Below, in pieces: positions 30,010 through 38,298 of a stretch of DNA of 43,481 nt. The stretch comes from JAZGER01 sp036480335. GTDB taxonomy: Bacteria; Pseudomonadota; Gammaproteobacteria; DSM-19610. The translations under genes and the position numbers were made by a program. The notes under the pieces are model-generated. The model had not been told where the DNA came from and made no database searches. It worked only from the letters and a program-made list of their open reading frames with translations. Every line of letters starts with the position of its first letter. The stretch's first letter is position 1. Location: contig JAZGGH010000079.1 of NCBI GenBank assembly GCA_036480335.1, positions 1-43,481 on the forward strand, written 5' to 3'.

Positions 30010-30681
30010 ATGGCGTATAATCCTGAAATGATGTTGATTGACGTAGACGGGACACTGGTTGACAGTGTTCCAGACCTCGCCTTTTGCGTCGACGAAATGA
30101 TGCAGCTACTGGAGCGCGAACCCTGTGGTGAAACCGCTGTGCGTAACTGGGTCGGCAATGGTGTTGAGCGGCTGGTGCGACGCGCACTGATAGGTCAGCT
30201 TGATGGCGAGCCAGACGAAGCTGAGTTCCAGCGTGCATACCCAATTTTTCTGGATCTGTATGCACAAAACACCTCAAAACGTTCGATGTTATATCCGGGG
30301 GTTCGACAGGGTCTGGATGACCTGAAGAATGCCGGTTATAAAATGGGCTGCGTGACCAATAAGGCTGAGCAGTTTACACTGCCATTATTAAAGGATCTCG
30401 GCTTGCACGATGATTTTGAAATTATTGTTTCTGGCGATACCCTGGAACATAAAAAACCGCACCCGGCACCGTTGTTGCATGCCGCTGCATTTTTTAATGT
30501 AAAACCTGAAAATGCCATGATGATTGGTGATTCAGTTAATGATGTGAAAGCTGCACGTGCAGCGGGTTTTATGATCGCCTGTCTGCCGTACGGTTATAAT
30601 CATGGTGACGATATCCGTGATGCGAATCCAGATATTGTTATGGATAGTATCGCTGATCTGATCCCAGCCATGAAAACCTGA
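30010..30681 (+). CDS. gph: Phosphoglycolate phosphatase
   Basis: Gph is a HAD-superfamily hydrolase that removes phosphate from 2-phosphoglycolate, a waste product of DNA repair and Rubisco oxygenation. The 223-residue protein carries the nucleophile motif DVDGTLVDS near the N-terminus, the cap domain with RNWVGNGVERLV, motif II VTNK, motif III Lys in HKKPHPAP and motif IV MIGDSVNDV. It starts 8 bases after rpe, so they are probably co-transcribed. The 98 bases to trpE contain the short repeat GCGGATCCACG (30735-30745). Confidence 0.95.
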   Translation: MAYNPEMMLIDVDGTLVDSVPDLAFCVDEMMQLLEREPCGETAVRNWVGNGVERLVRRALIGQLDGEPDEAEFQRAYPIFLDLYAQNTSKRSMLYPGVRQGLDDLKNAGYKMGCVTNKAEQFTLPLLKDLGLHDDFEIIVSGDTLEHKKPHPAPLLHAAAFFNVKPENAMMIGDSVNDVKAARAAGFMIACLPYGYNHGDDIRDANPDIVMDSIADLIPAMKT

Positions 30682-30734
30682 CGGGGGAGATTTGGGCGGT
30701 GTTTTGCCGACAAATTGCAGGCTGAATCAAGCTT

Positions 30735-30745
30735 GCGGATCCACG
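30735..30745. repeat. GCGGATCCACG short dispersed motif (copy 2)
   Basis: The same eleven bases occur at 24575-24585 after the antitoxin relic. The related GTGGATCCGC at 34014-34023 is the reverse complement. All three copies are intergenic and two are next to repeat-derived sequences. It may be the eroded end of a repeat element. By its position between gph and trpE it could also be a small regulatory or recombination scar. Confidence 0.4.
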
Positions 30746-30779
30746 TATGTTACAGGACAGTAATTCAGAGTAATCGCAG

Positions 30780-32267
30780 ATGACGCCAGAAAAATACCAG
30801 CAACTCGTCTCCGAAGGCTACAATCGAATTCCACTGATGCGGGAAATTCTCGCCGATCTCGATACCCCGCTCAGCACTTATCTCAAAGTAGCAAAAGGCC
30901 CATTTTCCTATTTATTTGAATCGGTGCAGGGCGGTGAGAAATGGGGGCGTTATTCGATTATCGGACTGCCCTGTAACACCGTACTGACCGTGCAGGGACA
31001 ACACATTGAAGTCCGCTGTTCTGGTAGCATCACTGAGCAGGAAGATAGTGATGATCCGCTGGCATGGATAGAAGCCTATCAGTCCCGTTTCAAAGTGCCG
31101 GAGCTGGATGGCCTGCCGCGTTTCAAAGGGGGATTGGTCGGGTATTTTGGCTACGATACGATTCGCTATATTGAACCGCGCCTGAAAGATAACGTCAATC
31201 CGGATCCACTGAAAAATCCGGATATTCTGCTCATGCTATCTGAAGAGCTGGTCGTTTTCGATACACTCTCCGGCAAGTTGATGATCATTGTTTATGCGGA
31301 TGCCACTCATGCGCAAGGTTATGATCATGCTCAGGCACGCATTGCAGATATACACCAGCAACTCCGTCAGCCAGTATCAATGCCTGCGGCTATCAAGCAA
31401 CCCGTGCAGGTAAAGGAAACGGATTTTATCTCCGGCTTTAGTCGCGAAGCTTATGAAGCTGCTGTCAGAAAAATCAAGGACTATATTGTCGCAGGCGATG
31501 CCATGCAGGTGGTGCTGTCACAGCGGCTGTCGGTTCCTTACAAGGCACCACCGATTGACCTGTATCGTGCCTTGCGTAGTTTGAATCCATCACCCTACAT
31601 GTTTTTTCTCGATCTGGGGAGTTTTAACGTCGTCGGATCTTCGCCAGAAATACTGGTGCGCCTGGAAGATGGCGAAGTGACTGTGCGACCGATTGCAGGC
31701 ACCCGCCCACGTGGTGCTACAGTGCAGGAAGATCTGGATTACGAAAAAGATTTACTCGCTGATCCAAAAGAACTGGCTGAGCATTTAATGCTCATTGATC
31801 TGGGCAGAAATGATGCAGGTCGGGTGAGTAAAACAGGCAGTATTAAGCTCACTGAAAAAATGCTTATTGAACGCTATTCGCACGTCATGCACATTGTCTC
31901 CAATGTCACCGGTGAGATCCAGGCTGGCATGACAGCCATCGACGTGCTGCGCGCGACCTTTCCCGCCGGTACCGTTAGCGGCGCACCAAAAATCCGCGCC
32001 ATGGAAATCATCGATGAACTTGAACCCGTGAAACGGGGTGTTTATGCCGGTGCCGTTGGCTATCTCGACTGGTCTGGGAATATGGATACCGCGATTGCCA
32101 TTCGCACCGCTGTGATCAAGGATGAAATGTTACACATCCAGGCAGGCGCCGGTATCGTCGCCGATTCAGTGCCGCGTAATGAATGGGATGAAACCATGAA
32201 CAAGGGGCGTGCAATATTTCGCGCTGTAGCGCAGGCACAGGCTGGGCTGGATGGACAGCATCGTTAA
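30780..32267 (+). CDS. trpE: Anthranilate synthase component I
   Basis: TrpE makes anthranilate from chorismate, the first step of tryptophan synthesis, with ammonia supplied by TrpG. The 495-residue protein has the regulatory N-terminal region (SYLFESVQGGEKWGRYSIIG, where the inhibitor tryptophan binds in the family) and the catalytic chorismate-binding C-terminal half: RPIAGTRPRGAT, LMLIDLGRNDAGRVS, ATFPAGTVSGAPK and AGAGIVADS. No leader peptide with tryptophan codons precedes the gene in the 98-base gap from gph, so attenuation of the E. coli type is not evident. trpG follows after 66 bases. Confidence 0.97.
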   Translation: MTPEKYQQLVSEGYNRIPLMREILADLDTPLSTYLKVAKGPFSYLFESVQGGEKWGRYSIIGLPCNTVLTVQGQHIEVRCSGSITEQEDSDDPLAWIEAYQSRFKVPELDGLPRFKGGLVGYFGYDTIRYIEPRLKDNVNPDPLKNPDILLMLSEELVVFDTLSGKLMIIVYADATHAQGYDHAQARIADIHQQLRQPVSMPAAIKQPVQVKETDFISGFSREAYEAAVRKIKDYIVAGDAMQVVLSQRLSVPYKAPPIDLYRALRSLNPSPYMFFLDLGSFNVVGSSPEILVRLEDGEVTVRPIAGTRPRGATVQEDLDYEKDLLADPKELAEHLMLIDLGRNDAGRVSKTGSIKLTEKMLIERYSHVMHIVSNVTGEIQAGMTAIDVLRATFPAGTVSGAPKIRAMEIIDELEPVKRGVYAGAVGYLDWSGNMDTAIAIRTAVIKDEMLHIQAGAGIVADSVPRNEWDETMNKGRAIFRAVAQAQAGLDGQHR

Positions 32268-32333
32268 CCAAAATCCCCAGAATACGGTAAGATAACAGGC
32301 TTTATATAACAGCAGATTCTCGGTACAGCCCAT

Positions 32334-32915
32334 ATGCTCTTGATGATCGACAATTATGATTCATTTACCTACAACCTCGTCCAGTATTTTGGCGAGTTGG
32401 GTGCGGATGTCAGGGTAGAGCGAAATGACCAGATTGCTCTCGCAGACATCGAAAAACTGGCGCCAACACAGATTGTCATCTCTCCCGGCCCCTGTACGCC
32501 GAGCGAGGCGGGCATCTCCATGGATACCATCAAAGCTTTTGCCGGCAAAGTACCGATCCTGGGGGTCTGTCTGGGTCATCAGAGCATTGGTCAGGTGTTT
32601 GGTGGAAAAATTGTTCACGCTGGAAAAATTATGCACGGTAAGACATCGATGATGCAGCATCATGATCAGGGAGTTTTCAAGGGGCTGACGAATCCCTTTG
32701 TAGCCACCCGCTATCATTCCCTGGTTATCGAAAAAGAATCGCTACCCGATTGTCTGGAAATAACTGCCTGGACAGAAAATGAAAGCGGTGAAATGGATGA
32801 GATTATGGGGGTCCGGCATCGTCAGCTGGATATTCAGGGCGTGCAGTTTCACCCTGAATCAATCCTGACCCGTCATGGACATGATATGTTGAAAAACTTT
32901 CTCGGAGACAGTTGA
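32334..32915 (+). CDS. trpG: Anthranilate synthase component II (glutamine amidotransferase)
   Basis: TrpG hydrolyses glutamine and hands ammonia to TrpE. The 193-residue class I amidotransferase keeps MIDNYDSFTYNLVQY at the start, the oxyanion SPGPCTPSEAGIS, the nucleophile Cys in GVCLGHQSIGQ and the His-Glu pair in QFHPESILT. In many bacteria the same protein also serves para-aminobenzoate synthase (PabA), and that dual role is possible here because no other copy can be seen. Its stop shares one base with the trpD start (TGATG). Confidence 0.95.
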   Translation: MLLMIDNYDSFTYNLVQYFGELGADVRVERNDQIALADIEKLAPTQIVISPGPCTPSEAGISMDTIKAFAGKVPILGVCLGHQSIGQVFGGKIVHAGKIMHGKTSMMQHHDQGVFKGLTNPFVATRYHSLVIEKESLPDCLEITAWTENESGEMDEIMGVRHRQLDIQGVQFHPESILTRHGHDMLKNFLGDS

Positions 32916-33934
32916 TGGATATGCAAACGGCAATACGCAAAGTGACTGAGCGTGAAGACCTGTCGATGCAACAGATGCAGACTGTCATGCAATTAATTAT
33001 GAGCGGGCAGGCAAGTGATGCGCAGACGGCTGGTTTTTTGATCGGTTTGCGCATGAAGGGCGAGACGGTGGAGGAAATTACCGCCGCTGCCCAGGTGATG
33101 CGAGAGTTATCTGTGCGTGTCGAAGTCGCTGCAACGCCACATCTGGTTGATACCTGTGGTACCGGTGGCGATGGCGCTTCAACCTTCAATATCTCAACGG
33201 CGAGCGCTATGGTTGTTGCCGCCGCCGGGGCAAAGGTGGCCAAACACGGTAACCGCTCGGTCTCCAGCAGTTGTGGCAGTGCAGATGTGCTAGAAGCTGC
33301 AGGCGTTAATCTGGATCTGTCTGCCGAACAGGTGGCACGTTGTGTCCAGGAAGTGGGTGTGGGTTTTTTGTTCGCACCCAAACACCACAGTGCGATGAAG
33401 CATGTTATCGGCCCGCGCAAGGAAATGGGCGTCAGAACACTGTTCAATTTGCTGGGACCATTGACCAATCCAGCCTCGGCACCCAACCAGGTCATGGGTG
33501 TTTTCAGCACTGAATGGGTAGAGCCGCTGGCACATGTATTAAAGCAACTGGGCAGCCATCATGTGATGATCGTGCATGCCGAAGATGGTCTTGATGAAAT
33601 CAGTGTTGCCGCACCAACAACCGTCGCCGAGCTGAAAGATGGCGAGGTAAGTGTCTACAGTATAACCCCAGAACAGTTTGGTCTGCAGCGCACCCGACTA
33701 TCCGGGCTATCTGTTGAAAATGCGCAGCAAAGCCTGGCTATGATTAATGCTGTTCTCAATAACGAATCCGGCTCGGCACTGGATATCGTGGTGCTGAATG
33801 CTGGTGCAGCGATTTATGTTGCGGGCCTGACAGAAACACTGGAAGCCGGTATTACCAGAGCAGCCGAAGTGATCGCAGATGGTCAGGCAAAAGCGGTGTT
33901 CCAGCAACTCATTGTTTTTCCCCGGAACACATGA
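32915..33934 (+). CDS. trpD: Anthranilate phosphoribosyltransferase
   Basis: TrpD joins anthranilate to phosphoribosyl pyrophosphate. The 339-residue protein shows the PRPP-binding loop DTCGTGGDGASTFNIST, the conserved AKHGNRSVSSSCGSADVLEA with NRSVSS, FAPKHHSAMKHV, and RTLFNLLGPLTNPA. The ATG at 32915 overlaps the trpG stop by one base and follows CTCGGAGACAG, a good ribosome-binding site; a TTG three bases upstream is not preferred. Between trpD and trpC there are 134 bases that hold a repeat element, unlike the tight spacing usual for this operon. Confidence 0.96.
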   Translation: MDMQTAIRKVTEREDLSMQQMQTVMQLIMSGQASDAQTAGFLIGLRMKGETVEEITAAAQVMRELSVRVEVAATPHLVDTCGTGGDGASTFNISTASAMVVAAAGAKVAKHGNRSVSSSCGSADVLEAAGVNLDLSAEQVARCVQEVGVGFLFAPKHHSAMKHVIGPRKEMGVRTLFNLLGPLTNPASAPNQVMGVFSTEWVEPLAHVLKQLGSHHVMIVHAEDGLDEISVAAPTTVAELKDGEVSVYSITPEQFGLQRTRLSGLSVENAQQSLAMINAVLNNESGSALDIVVLNAGAAIYVAGLTETLEAGITRAAEVIADGQAKAVFQQLIVFPRNT

Positions 33935-33945
33935 CAGAGATGATC

Positions 33946-34023
33946 CAGTAAAAAGCTCTTGGGTAGGTTGTGGCTGAGGTACGAAGCCCAACCTACACTG
34001 CTGCTCATATTATGTGGATCCGC
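33946..34023. repeat. Palindromic repeat between trpD and trpC
   Basis: CAGTAAAAAGC (33946-33956) matches the same block in the nrdJ element. The core palindrome is GTAGGTTG (33963-33970) with CAACCTAC (33989-33996), extended inward by GGCT/AGCC around one bulged base. On the right, GTGGATCCGC (34014-34023) is the reverse complement of the short motif at 24575 and 30735. The outer GAGGTTCC end seen at 18639-18748 is not present, so this is a partial or diverged copy. Confidence 0.7.
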
Positions 34024-34068
34024 TACCTTGCCCAAAAAAATTACTAACAGACTGTTCAATATAAAATT

Positions 34069-34863
34069 ATGACGAATTCCGATATTTTAAAGAAAATCCT
34101 GACGCGCAAGCAGGAAGAAGTTGCTGAACGGCGTGCGCGTGTGAACTTGCAGGCTATCCGGCAACAAGCGGGTAATGCTGATAAGACGAGAGGTTTTATC
34201 TATGCTCTGCAACAACAGGTCGCCACAAATCAGGCGGCGGTTATTGCTGAAATTAAGAAGGCATCACCGAGCAAAGGTGTGATTCGTGAAGACTTTGAAC
34301 CGGCGGTGATTGCAGCAAGTTATCAACGTGGTGGTGCTACCTGTCTATCTGTGTTGACCGATATAGATTTCTTTCAGGGTAGTGATGCCTATCTGCAACA
34401 GGCGCGCTCGGCGGTTTCTCTACCAGTATTGAGAAAGGATTTTACCATCGATCCCTGGCAGATTTATGAAGCCAGATCATTAAACGCTGATTGTATTTTG
34501 TTGATTGTTGCAGCGTTGACAGATCAACAATTGCAGGAGCTGTTAGGGATTACCCATGAGCTGGGTATGGATGCCCTTGTTGAAGTGCATGATACCGAAG
34601 AAATGGCACGTGCGCTGGCATTACCAGCACGTTTAATCGGCGTCAATAATCGCAACCTACGAACCTTTGAAACCTCACTGGATACTACGCTAACGCTTAA
34701 AAAGGATTTCCCTGCTGATCGATTACTGGTAACCGAGAGTGGTATTCACAGCAGGGAAGATGTGGACAAAATGCGTACTAATGGAATACATACTTTCCTG
34801 GTAGGAGAAGCATTTATGCGTGCCGATGAGCCAGGCGAAAAGTTAAATGAATTATTTTCGTAG
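34069..34863 (+). CDS. trpC: Indole-3-glycerol phosphate synthase
   Basis: TrpC closes the indole ring, converting carboxyphenylaminodeoxyribulose phosphate to indole-3-glycerol phosphate. The 264-residue TIM barrel keeps ILKKILTRKQEEVAERRA at the N-terminus, the catalytic region VIAEIKKASPSKGVI, LRKDFTIDPWQIYEAR, MDALVEVHD, IGVNNRNLRTFE and VTESGI with FLVGEAFMR. It is monofunctional: no TrpF domain follows. Its ATG has a weak ribosome-binding site behind the 134-base repeat-containing gap, so it may also be translated or transcribed somewhat separately from trpE-trpG-trpD. The 64-base gap to the convergent crp gene has no clear terminator. Confidence 0.95.
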   Translation: MTNSDILKKILTRKQEEVAERRARVNLQAIRQQAGNADKTRGFIYALQQQVATNQAAVIAEIKKASPSKGVIREDFEPAVIAASYQRGGATCLSVLTDIDFFQGSDAYLQQARSAVSLPVLRKDFTIDPWQIYEARSLNADCILLIVAALTDQQLQELLGITHELGMDALVEVHDTEEMARALALPARLIGVNNRNLRTFETSLDTTLTLKKDFPADRLLVTESGIHSREDVDKMRTNGIHTFLVGEAFMRADEPGEKLNELFS

Positions 34864-34927
34864 GTGGAGCATGCAGGATAATTCTGAACTTGCATCTGCA
34901 CCTAGAATTAATTCTGGGTTACCGGGA

Positions 34928-35575
34928 TTAACGCGTCCCAAACACCACTATGGTTTTCCCTTTAGCCGTAAGCAGTCCCTGTTCAACCAGCGACTTCAGT
35001 ACGCGCCCAGCCATTTCCCGAGAGCAACCGACTATCCGGCCGAGTTCCTGACGAGTTACCCTGATTTGCATGCCGTCAGGATGGGTCATGGCATCCGGTT
35101 GCTTACACAGATCCAGCAAGGTGGCAGCGATGCGACCAGTGACATCCAGAAAAGCCAGGTTACCCACTTTGCGGCTTGTGTTACGCAGGCGACCGGCCAT
35201 TTGTGAAGCCAGTGCAAACAGGATATCTGGGTTTTTCTCAGCGATCTGCCGGTAGCGGTTGTAACTGATTTCTGCCAGCTCACATTCGGTACGTGTGCGT
35301 ACCCAGGCGCTGCGATTGATTTCTTCGTCAAACAGGCCCAGCTCGCCAAAAAAGTCACCTTTATTGAGGTAGGCAAGGACAATTTCCTTACCCTCATTAT
35401 CTTCCATGAGTACCGAAACTGAGCCACTGACAATATAATACAGCACATCCGGCTGGTCACCTTCATAAATAATCACACTTTTTGACGGATAACGGCGTCG
35501 ATGGCAATGCTCCAGAAATCTGTCGATGGAGGATTTTTTCTGTTCGGTGCCGGGTCTGGCTATTGTGTTTAACAT
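34928..35575 (-). CDS. crp: cAMP receptor protein/Vfr-type regulator
   Basis: A 215-residue transcription factor very close to E. coli CRP and Pseudomonas Vfr. The cyclic-nucleotide domain has GDFFGELGLFDEE, the Arg-Ser pair of RSAWVRTRTECELAEIS, and NTSRKVGNLAFLDVTGRIA, the hinge region. The C-terminal helix-turn-helix is TRQELGRIVGCSREMAGRVL, with the R, E and R that contact DNA in CRP, followed by the ending TIVVFGTR. CRP-like proteins bind TGTGA-N6-TCACA, and one such site lies at 2778-2793. It sits convergent to trpC and beside an OsmC gene and speD, the same neighbourhood as Pseudomonas vfr. Confidence 0.95.
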   Translation of the reverse strand: MLNTIARPGTEQKKSSIDRFLEHCHRRRYPSKSVIIYEGDQPDVLYYIVSGSVSVLMEDNEGKEIVLAYLNKGDFFGELGLFDEEINRSAWVRTRTECELAEISYNRYRQIAEKNPDILFALASQMAGRLRNTSRKVGNLAFLDVTGRIAATLLDLCKQPDAMTHPDGMQIRVTRQELGRIVGCSREMAGRVLKSLVEQGLLTAKGKTIVVFGTR

Positions 35576-35716
35576 AATTTAGAAGTACCTTCGCTGGCCA
35601 AATGTGATGACGCTTTATAGGTTGTAATAACGGACAATCTGGCTGAATCTAAAATCAGCAGAGAGTCATTCCACTGTGTGCGGACATCTTTGAAGCAATA
35701 TTCTGGAGGCTATTTT

Positions 35717-36133
35717 ATGAAAGCACGGGTTAAATGGGTGCAGGACAAGACATTTCTTGGAGAAACAGGCAGTGGTCATGCCGTGGTAATGGATGGACCA
35801 CCAGAGCACGGTGGTCGTAATCTCGGCGTACGGCCAATGGAAATGCTGCTGTTGGGGCTGGGTGGCTGTACGGCGTTTGATGTCATGATGATTTTGGAGA
35901 AATCGCGCCAGTCGGTAACGGATTGTTATGTTGAAATAGAAGCCGAAAGGGCCGAGACAGACCCGAAAATTTTCACTAAAATACACGTGCATTTTGTGGT
36001 TAAGGGTAATGGAATTGCCGAAAAGCACGTCGCACGGGCTGTTCAATTATCGGCTGAAAAATATTGTTCAGCGTCTATCATGCTCGGCAAGGTAGCCGAT
36101 GTGACACACGATTATGAAATTATCGAGGAATAA
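35717..36133 (+). CDS. OsmC-family peroxiredoxin-like protein
   Basis: A 138-residue OsmC/Ohr-fold protein with the two redox-active cysteines in LLGLGGCTAFDVM (the peroxidatic Cys) and SAEKYCSASIML (the resolving Cys). It lacks a signal peptide and should be cytoplasmic. Members reduce organic hydroperoxides or respond to osmotic stress; the exact subgroup (OsmC, Ohr or YhfA-like) is not certain, with the location next to crp and the sequence favouring the YhfA-like group. I chose the ATG at 35717 because GGAGG precedes it; an upstream start would add 13 residues. The next gene starts 3 bases later. Confidence 0.9.
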   Translation: MKARVKWVQDKTFLGETGSGHAVVMDGPPEHGGRNLGVRPMEMLLLGLGGCTAFDVMMILEKSRQSVTDCYVEIEAERAETDPKIFTKIHVHFVVKGNGIAEKHVARAVQLSAEKYCSASIMLGKVADVTHDYEIIEE

Positions 36134-36136
36134 ACT

Positions 36137-36529
36137 GTGAAAAAACCGGCAGCGACAGCGGGAATGCGCCACGTGGCGCTGAATGTCCGCGATCTTAAAC
36201 GTGCAGAAGCCTTTTATGTTGACTTACTGGGAATGCAGGTTGAATGGCGGCCGGATGCAGAGAATGTCTACCTGACCTCAGGCAATGATAATCTGGCGTT
36301 ACACAAAACAGAGCAGGAAGATTGTGTGGGCACACCGCAACGTCTTGACCATATCGGCTTTATTCTCAGCACACCGGAGCTGGTGGATGAATGGTATGAA
36401 TACTTGTTGGCGAACGATGTCGAAATGAAAAGTACAGCGAGATCGCATCGTGATGGCGCGCGCAGTTTTTACTGCAGTGATCCCGAGGGCGTTATTGTGC
36501 AAATGATTTATCATCCACCGATTGCCTGA
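36137..36529 (+). CDS. VOC-superfamily (glyoxalase/bleomycin resistance) protein
   Basis: This 130-residue protein starts with GTG behind GAGGAA. It has the glyoxalase fold: RHVALNVRDLKRAEAFYVDLLGMQVEW in the first beta-alpha-beta half, and GVIVQMIYHPP at the end with the expected metal-binding Glu replaced or displaced. The H of RHVAL, the H in DHIGFIL and the E/Q near the end are candidate metal ligands. The substrate is unknown. It lies in a chain osmC-VOC-speD with 3 and 6 base gaps, suggesting one transcript. Confidence 0.85.
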   Translation: MKKPAATAGMRHVALNVRDLKRAEAFYVDLLGMQVEWRPDAENVYLTSGNDNLALHKTEQEDCVGTPQRLDHIGFILSTPELVDEWYEYLLANDVEMKSTARSHRDGARSFYCSDPEGVIVQMIYHPPIA

Positions 36530-36535
36530 ACTGAC

Positions 36536-37333
36536 ATGACTGTAATACCGCAAAATATCAAGCTACAGGGTTTTAATAATCTGACCAAAACTCTGAGTTT
36601 CAATATTTATGATATTTGTTATGCCGAAGTTGAGCACGAACAGAAGTATATTGAATATATTGACGAAGAATACAATGCGGAACGTCTGACACACATATTG
36701 AAAGATGTTTGCGAGATTATTGGTGCGAACATTCTTAACATTGCCCGCCAGGATTATGAGCCGCAAGGTGCGAGTGTCACCATGCTGATCGCTGAAGATT
36801 CGATTCTACCCAACGCATCGGGTAACAGCGCCAGGCCTGGTCCATTACCCGATGCTGTGGTTGGGCATCTCGATAAAAGCCATGTCACGGTGCATACCTA
36901 TCCCGAAATTCACCCGGATGGTGGTATCAGTACTTTTCGTGTTGATATTGATGTATCGACCTGTGGTGTTATTTCGCCATTGAAAGCACTGAATTATCTG
37001 ATCCACAGCTTTGAATCCGATATTGTCATCATGGATTATCGGGTGCGTGGATTTACCCGCGATGAGCAGGGTAAAAAGCATTTTATCGACCATAAGATCA
37101 ATTCGATTCAGAACTTTCTCTCGCAGGATACCCGTGAGCGTTACCAGATGCTCGATGTGAATGTTTATCAGGAAAAAATCTTTCACACCAAAATGCGGCT
37201 GAATGAATTTGTACTGGATGATTATCTTTTTGGGATAAAACTGGAAGATCTGGCGACTGCCGATATTGTAAAAATCAGCCAGCGCGTTGAGCGTGAAATG
37301 AATGAAATATTTTACGGTCGCAATGACGATTAA
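36536..37333 (+). CDS. speD: S-adenosylmethionine decarboxylase proenzyme (SpeD)
   Basis: SpeD decarboxylates S-adenosylmethionine to provide the aminopropyl donor for spermidine. The 265-residue protein (E. coli 264) is made as a proenzyme that cleaves itself at the Lys-Ser bond of DKSHVTVHTYPE, leaving a pyruvoyl cofactor on the new Ser-derived end. HTYPEIHPDGGISTFRVDIDVSTCG holds the catalytic His and Cys residues. The C-terminal half is the long form of Gram-negative enzymes. It ends 14 bases before the convergent yrfG gene. Spermidine synthase (speE) is not nearby. Confidence 0.97.
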   Translation: MTVIPQNIKLQGFNNLTKTLSFNIYDICYAEVEHEQKYIEYIDEEYNAERLTHILKDVCEIIGANILNIARQDYEPQGASVTMLIAEDSILPNASGNSARPGPLPDAVVGHLDKSHVTVHTYPEIHPDGGISTFRVDIDVSTCGVISPLKALNYLIHSFESDIVIMDYRVRGFTRDEQGKKHFIDHKINSIQNFLSQDTRERYQMLDVNVYQEKIFHTKMRLNEFVLDDYLFGIKLEDLATADIVKISQRVEREMNEIFYGRNDD

Positions 37334-37346
37334 CCTGGCCCTAAAG

Positions 37347-38027
37347 TTACAAATTTATATTCTGCAGGTCAGCAATCAATCCTTCAAAGCTGGAAATTCC
37401 AACAAAACCGTCCAGTGCTTTTTCACCCGATTGACTATCGGGCAGGGTGATGCCGCGTAAATGAGTAATGCCATAATTACGCGCAGCTTGCAATACAGCG
37501 AGGCTGTCATCGACAAACAGCGTGGCGTGTTTCTTGAAGGGATCAATTTTCTCTAGCTCCGTCCAGAAATCCCGGTGTTCCTTTGGCAGGCGAAACTGGT
37601 GTGAACTGATCAGCTCGTCAAAGTGCTTCCGCAGTCCGGTAACATCCATTTTCAGATTCACCACTTTGTGATGCGCGTTGGTCAGTAGTACAACCCGCTT
37701 ATCGTGATCACGAAGCTGCAGCAGGAATTCATAGGCATGAGGGTGAATCTGGATCAAGTGTGCCAGTTCGAGCTTCAGGCTGGCGACGTCAAGATCCAGC
37801 TCATGACTCCAGAAATCCACACAATACCAGTCAATTGTCCCCTGTAAGGACTGAAAACGGGGGTACAGAGACTGTTTGGCGGCATCCACGCTAATCTGGT
37901 GCTTTTCAGCAAAACGCAGCGGTATATGCTCCAACCAGAACTGATTATCAAAATGCAGGTCCAGCAACGTGCCATCCATATCAAGGAAAACGGTGTCTAT
38001 TTGCTGCCAGGGTAAAGAATCACTCAT
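37347..38027 (-). CDS. yrfG: GMP/IMP nucleotidase, YrfG-like
   Basis: A 226-residue HAD-superfamily phosphatase matching YrfG of E. coli (222 residues). Motif I is VFLDMDGTLLDLHFD, motif II VVLLTNAHH, motif III the Lys of RLPKEHRDFW and motif IV FVDDSLAVLQ. The segment FWLEHIPLRFAEKH is a YrfG-specific piece. It dephosphorylates purine 5' monophosphates. It is divergent from cysQ with 271 bases between; in Pseudomonas the order is yrfG, nudE, cysQ, but no nudE is found here. Confidence 0.88.
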   Translation of the reverse strand: MSDSLPWQQIDTVFLDMDGTLLDLHFDNQFWLEHIPLRFAEKHQISVDAAKQSLYPRFQSLQGTIDWYCVDFWSHELDLDVASLKLELAHLIQIHPHAYEFLLQLRDHDKRVVLLTNAHHKVVNLKMDVTGLRKHFDELISSHQFRLPKEHRDFWTELEKIDPFKKHATLFVDDSLAVLQAARNYGITHLRGITLPDSQSGEKALDGFVGISSFEGLIADLQNINL

Positions 38028-38054
38028 AACAACCGATTATACAGGGACTGGAGA

Positions 38055-38190
38055 GCACTTCTATTAATCAGAATTTTCGTCTGAGTTCAAGACGGATGAA
38101 TTTTAAGAACCGCAGTGTATAAGGCATACATGAGGATCGCAAAAATTATCCAACGCAGAAATCAGACGAAAAGACGATGATTAGAGGTGC
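38055..38190. repeat. Inverted-repeat element in the yrfG-cysQ intergenic region
   Basis: Imperfect inverted arms bound this 136-base region: GCACTTCTATTAATCA...TTTTCGTCTGA (38055-38084) and TCAGACGAAAAG...ATTAGAGGTGC (38162-38190). TTTTCGTCTGA pairs perfectly with TCAGACGAAAA. The right arm also occurs at 9792-9824, so this is a dispersed element. The interior has no reading frame of note. It occupies the spot where nudE would be in related genomes. Confidence 0.65.
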
Positions 38191-38298
38191 CCTGGAGAGA
38201 TATCATCCATCATACAGGTTTTCCGTATACTGGGAAAGTTATCACTTTCGCGTATCATTGCCTGTTAATACAACTTTAAGTTAAGGAATTTATTCACA

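Noticed and set aside
30682..30779. Possible trp attenuator leader upstream of trpE.
   Set aside because: The 98-base gap has no small frame with a Trp codon run and no terminator-antiterminator pair that I can see.
32803..33510. A 235-codon minus-strand frame opposite trpD.
   Set aside because: Shadow of trpD, no coherent domain or start site.
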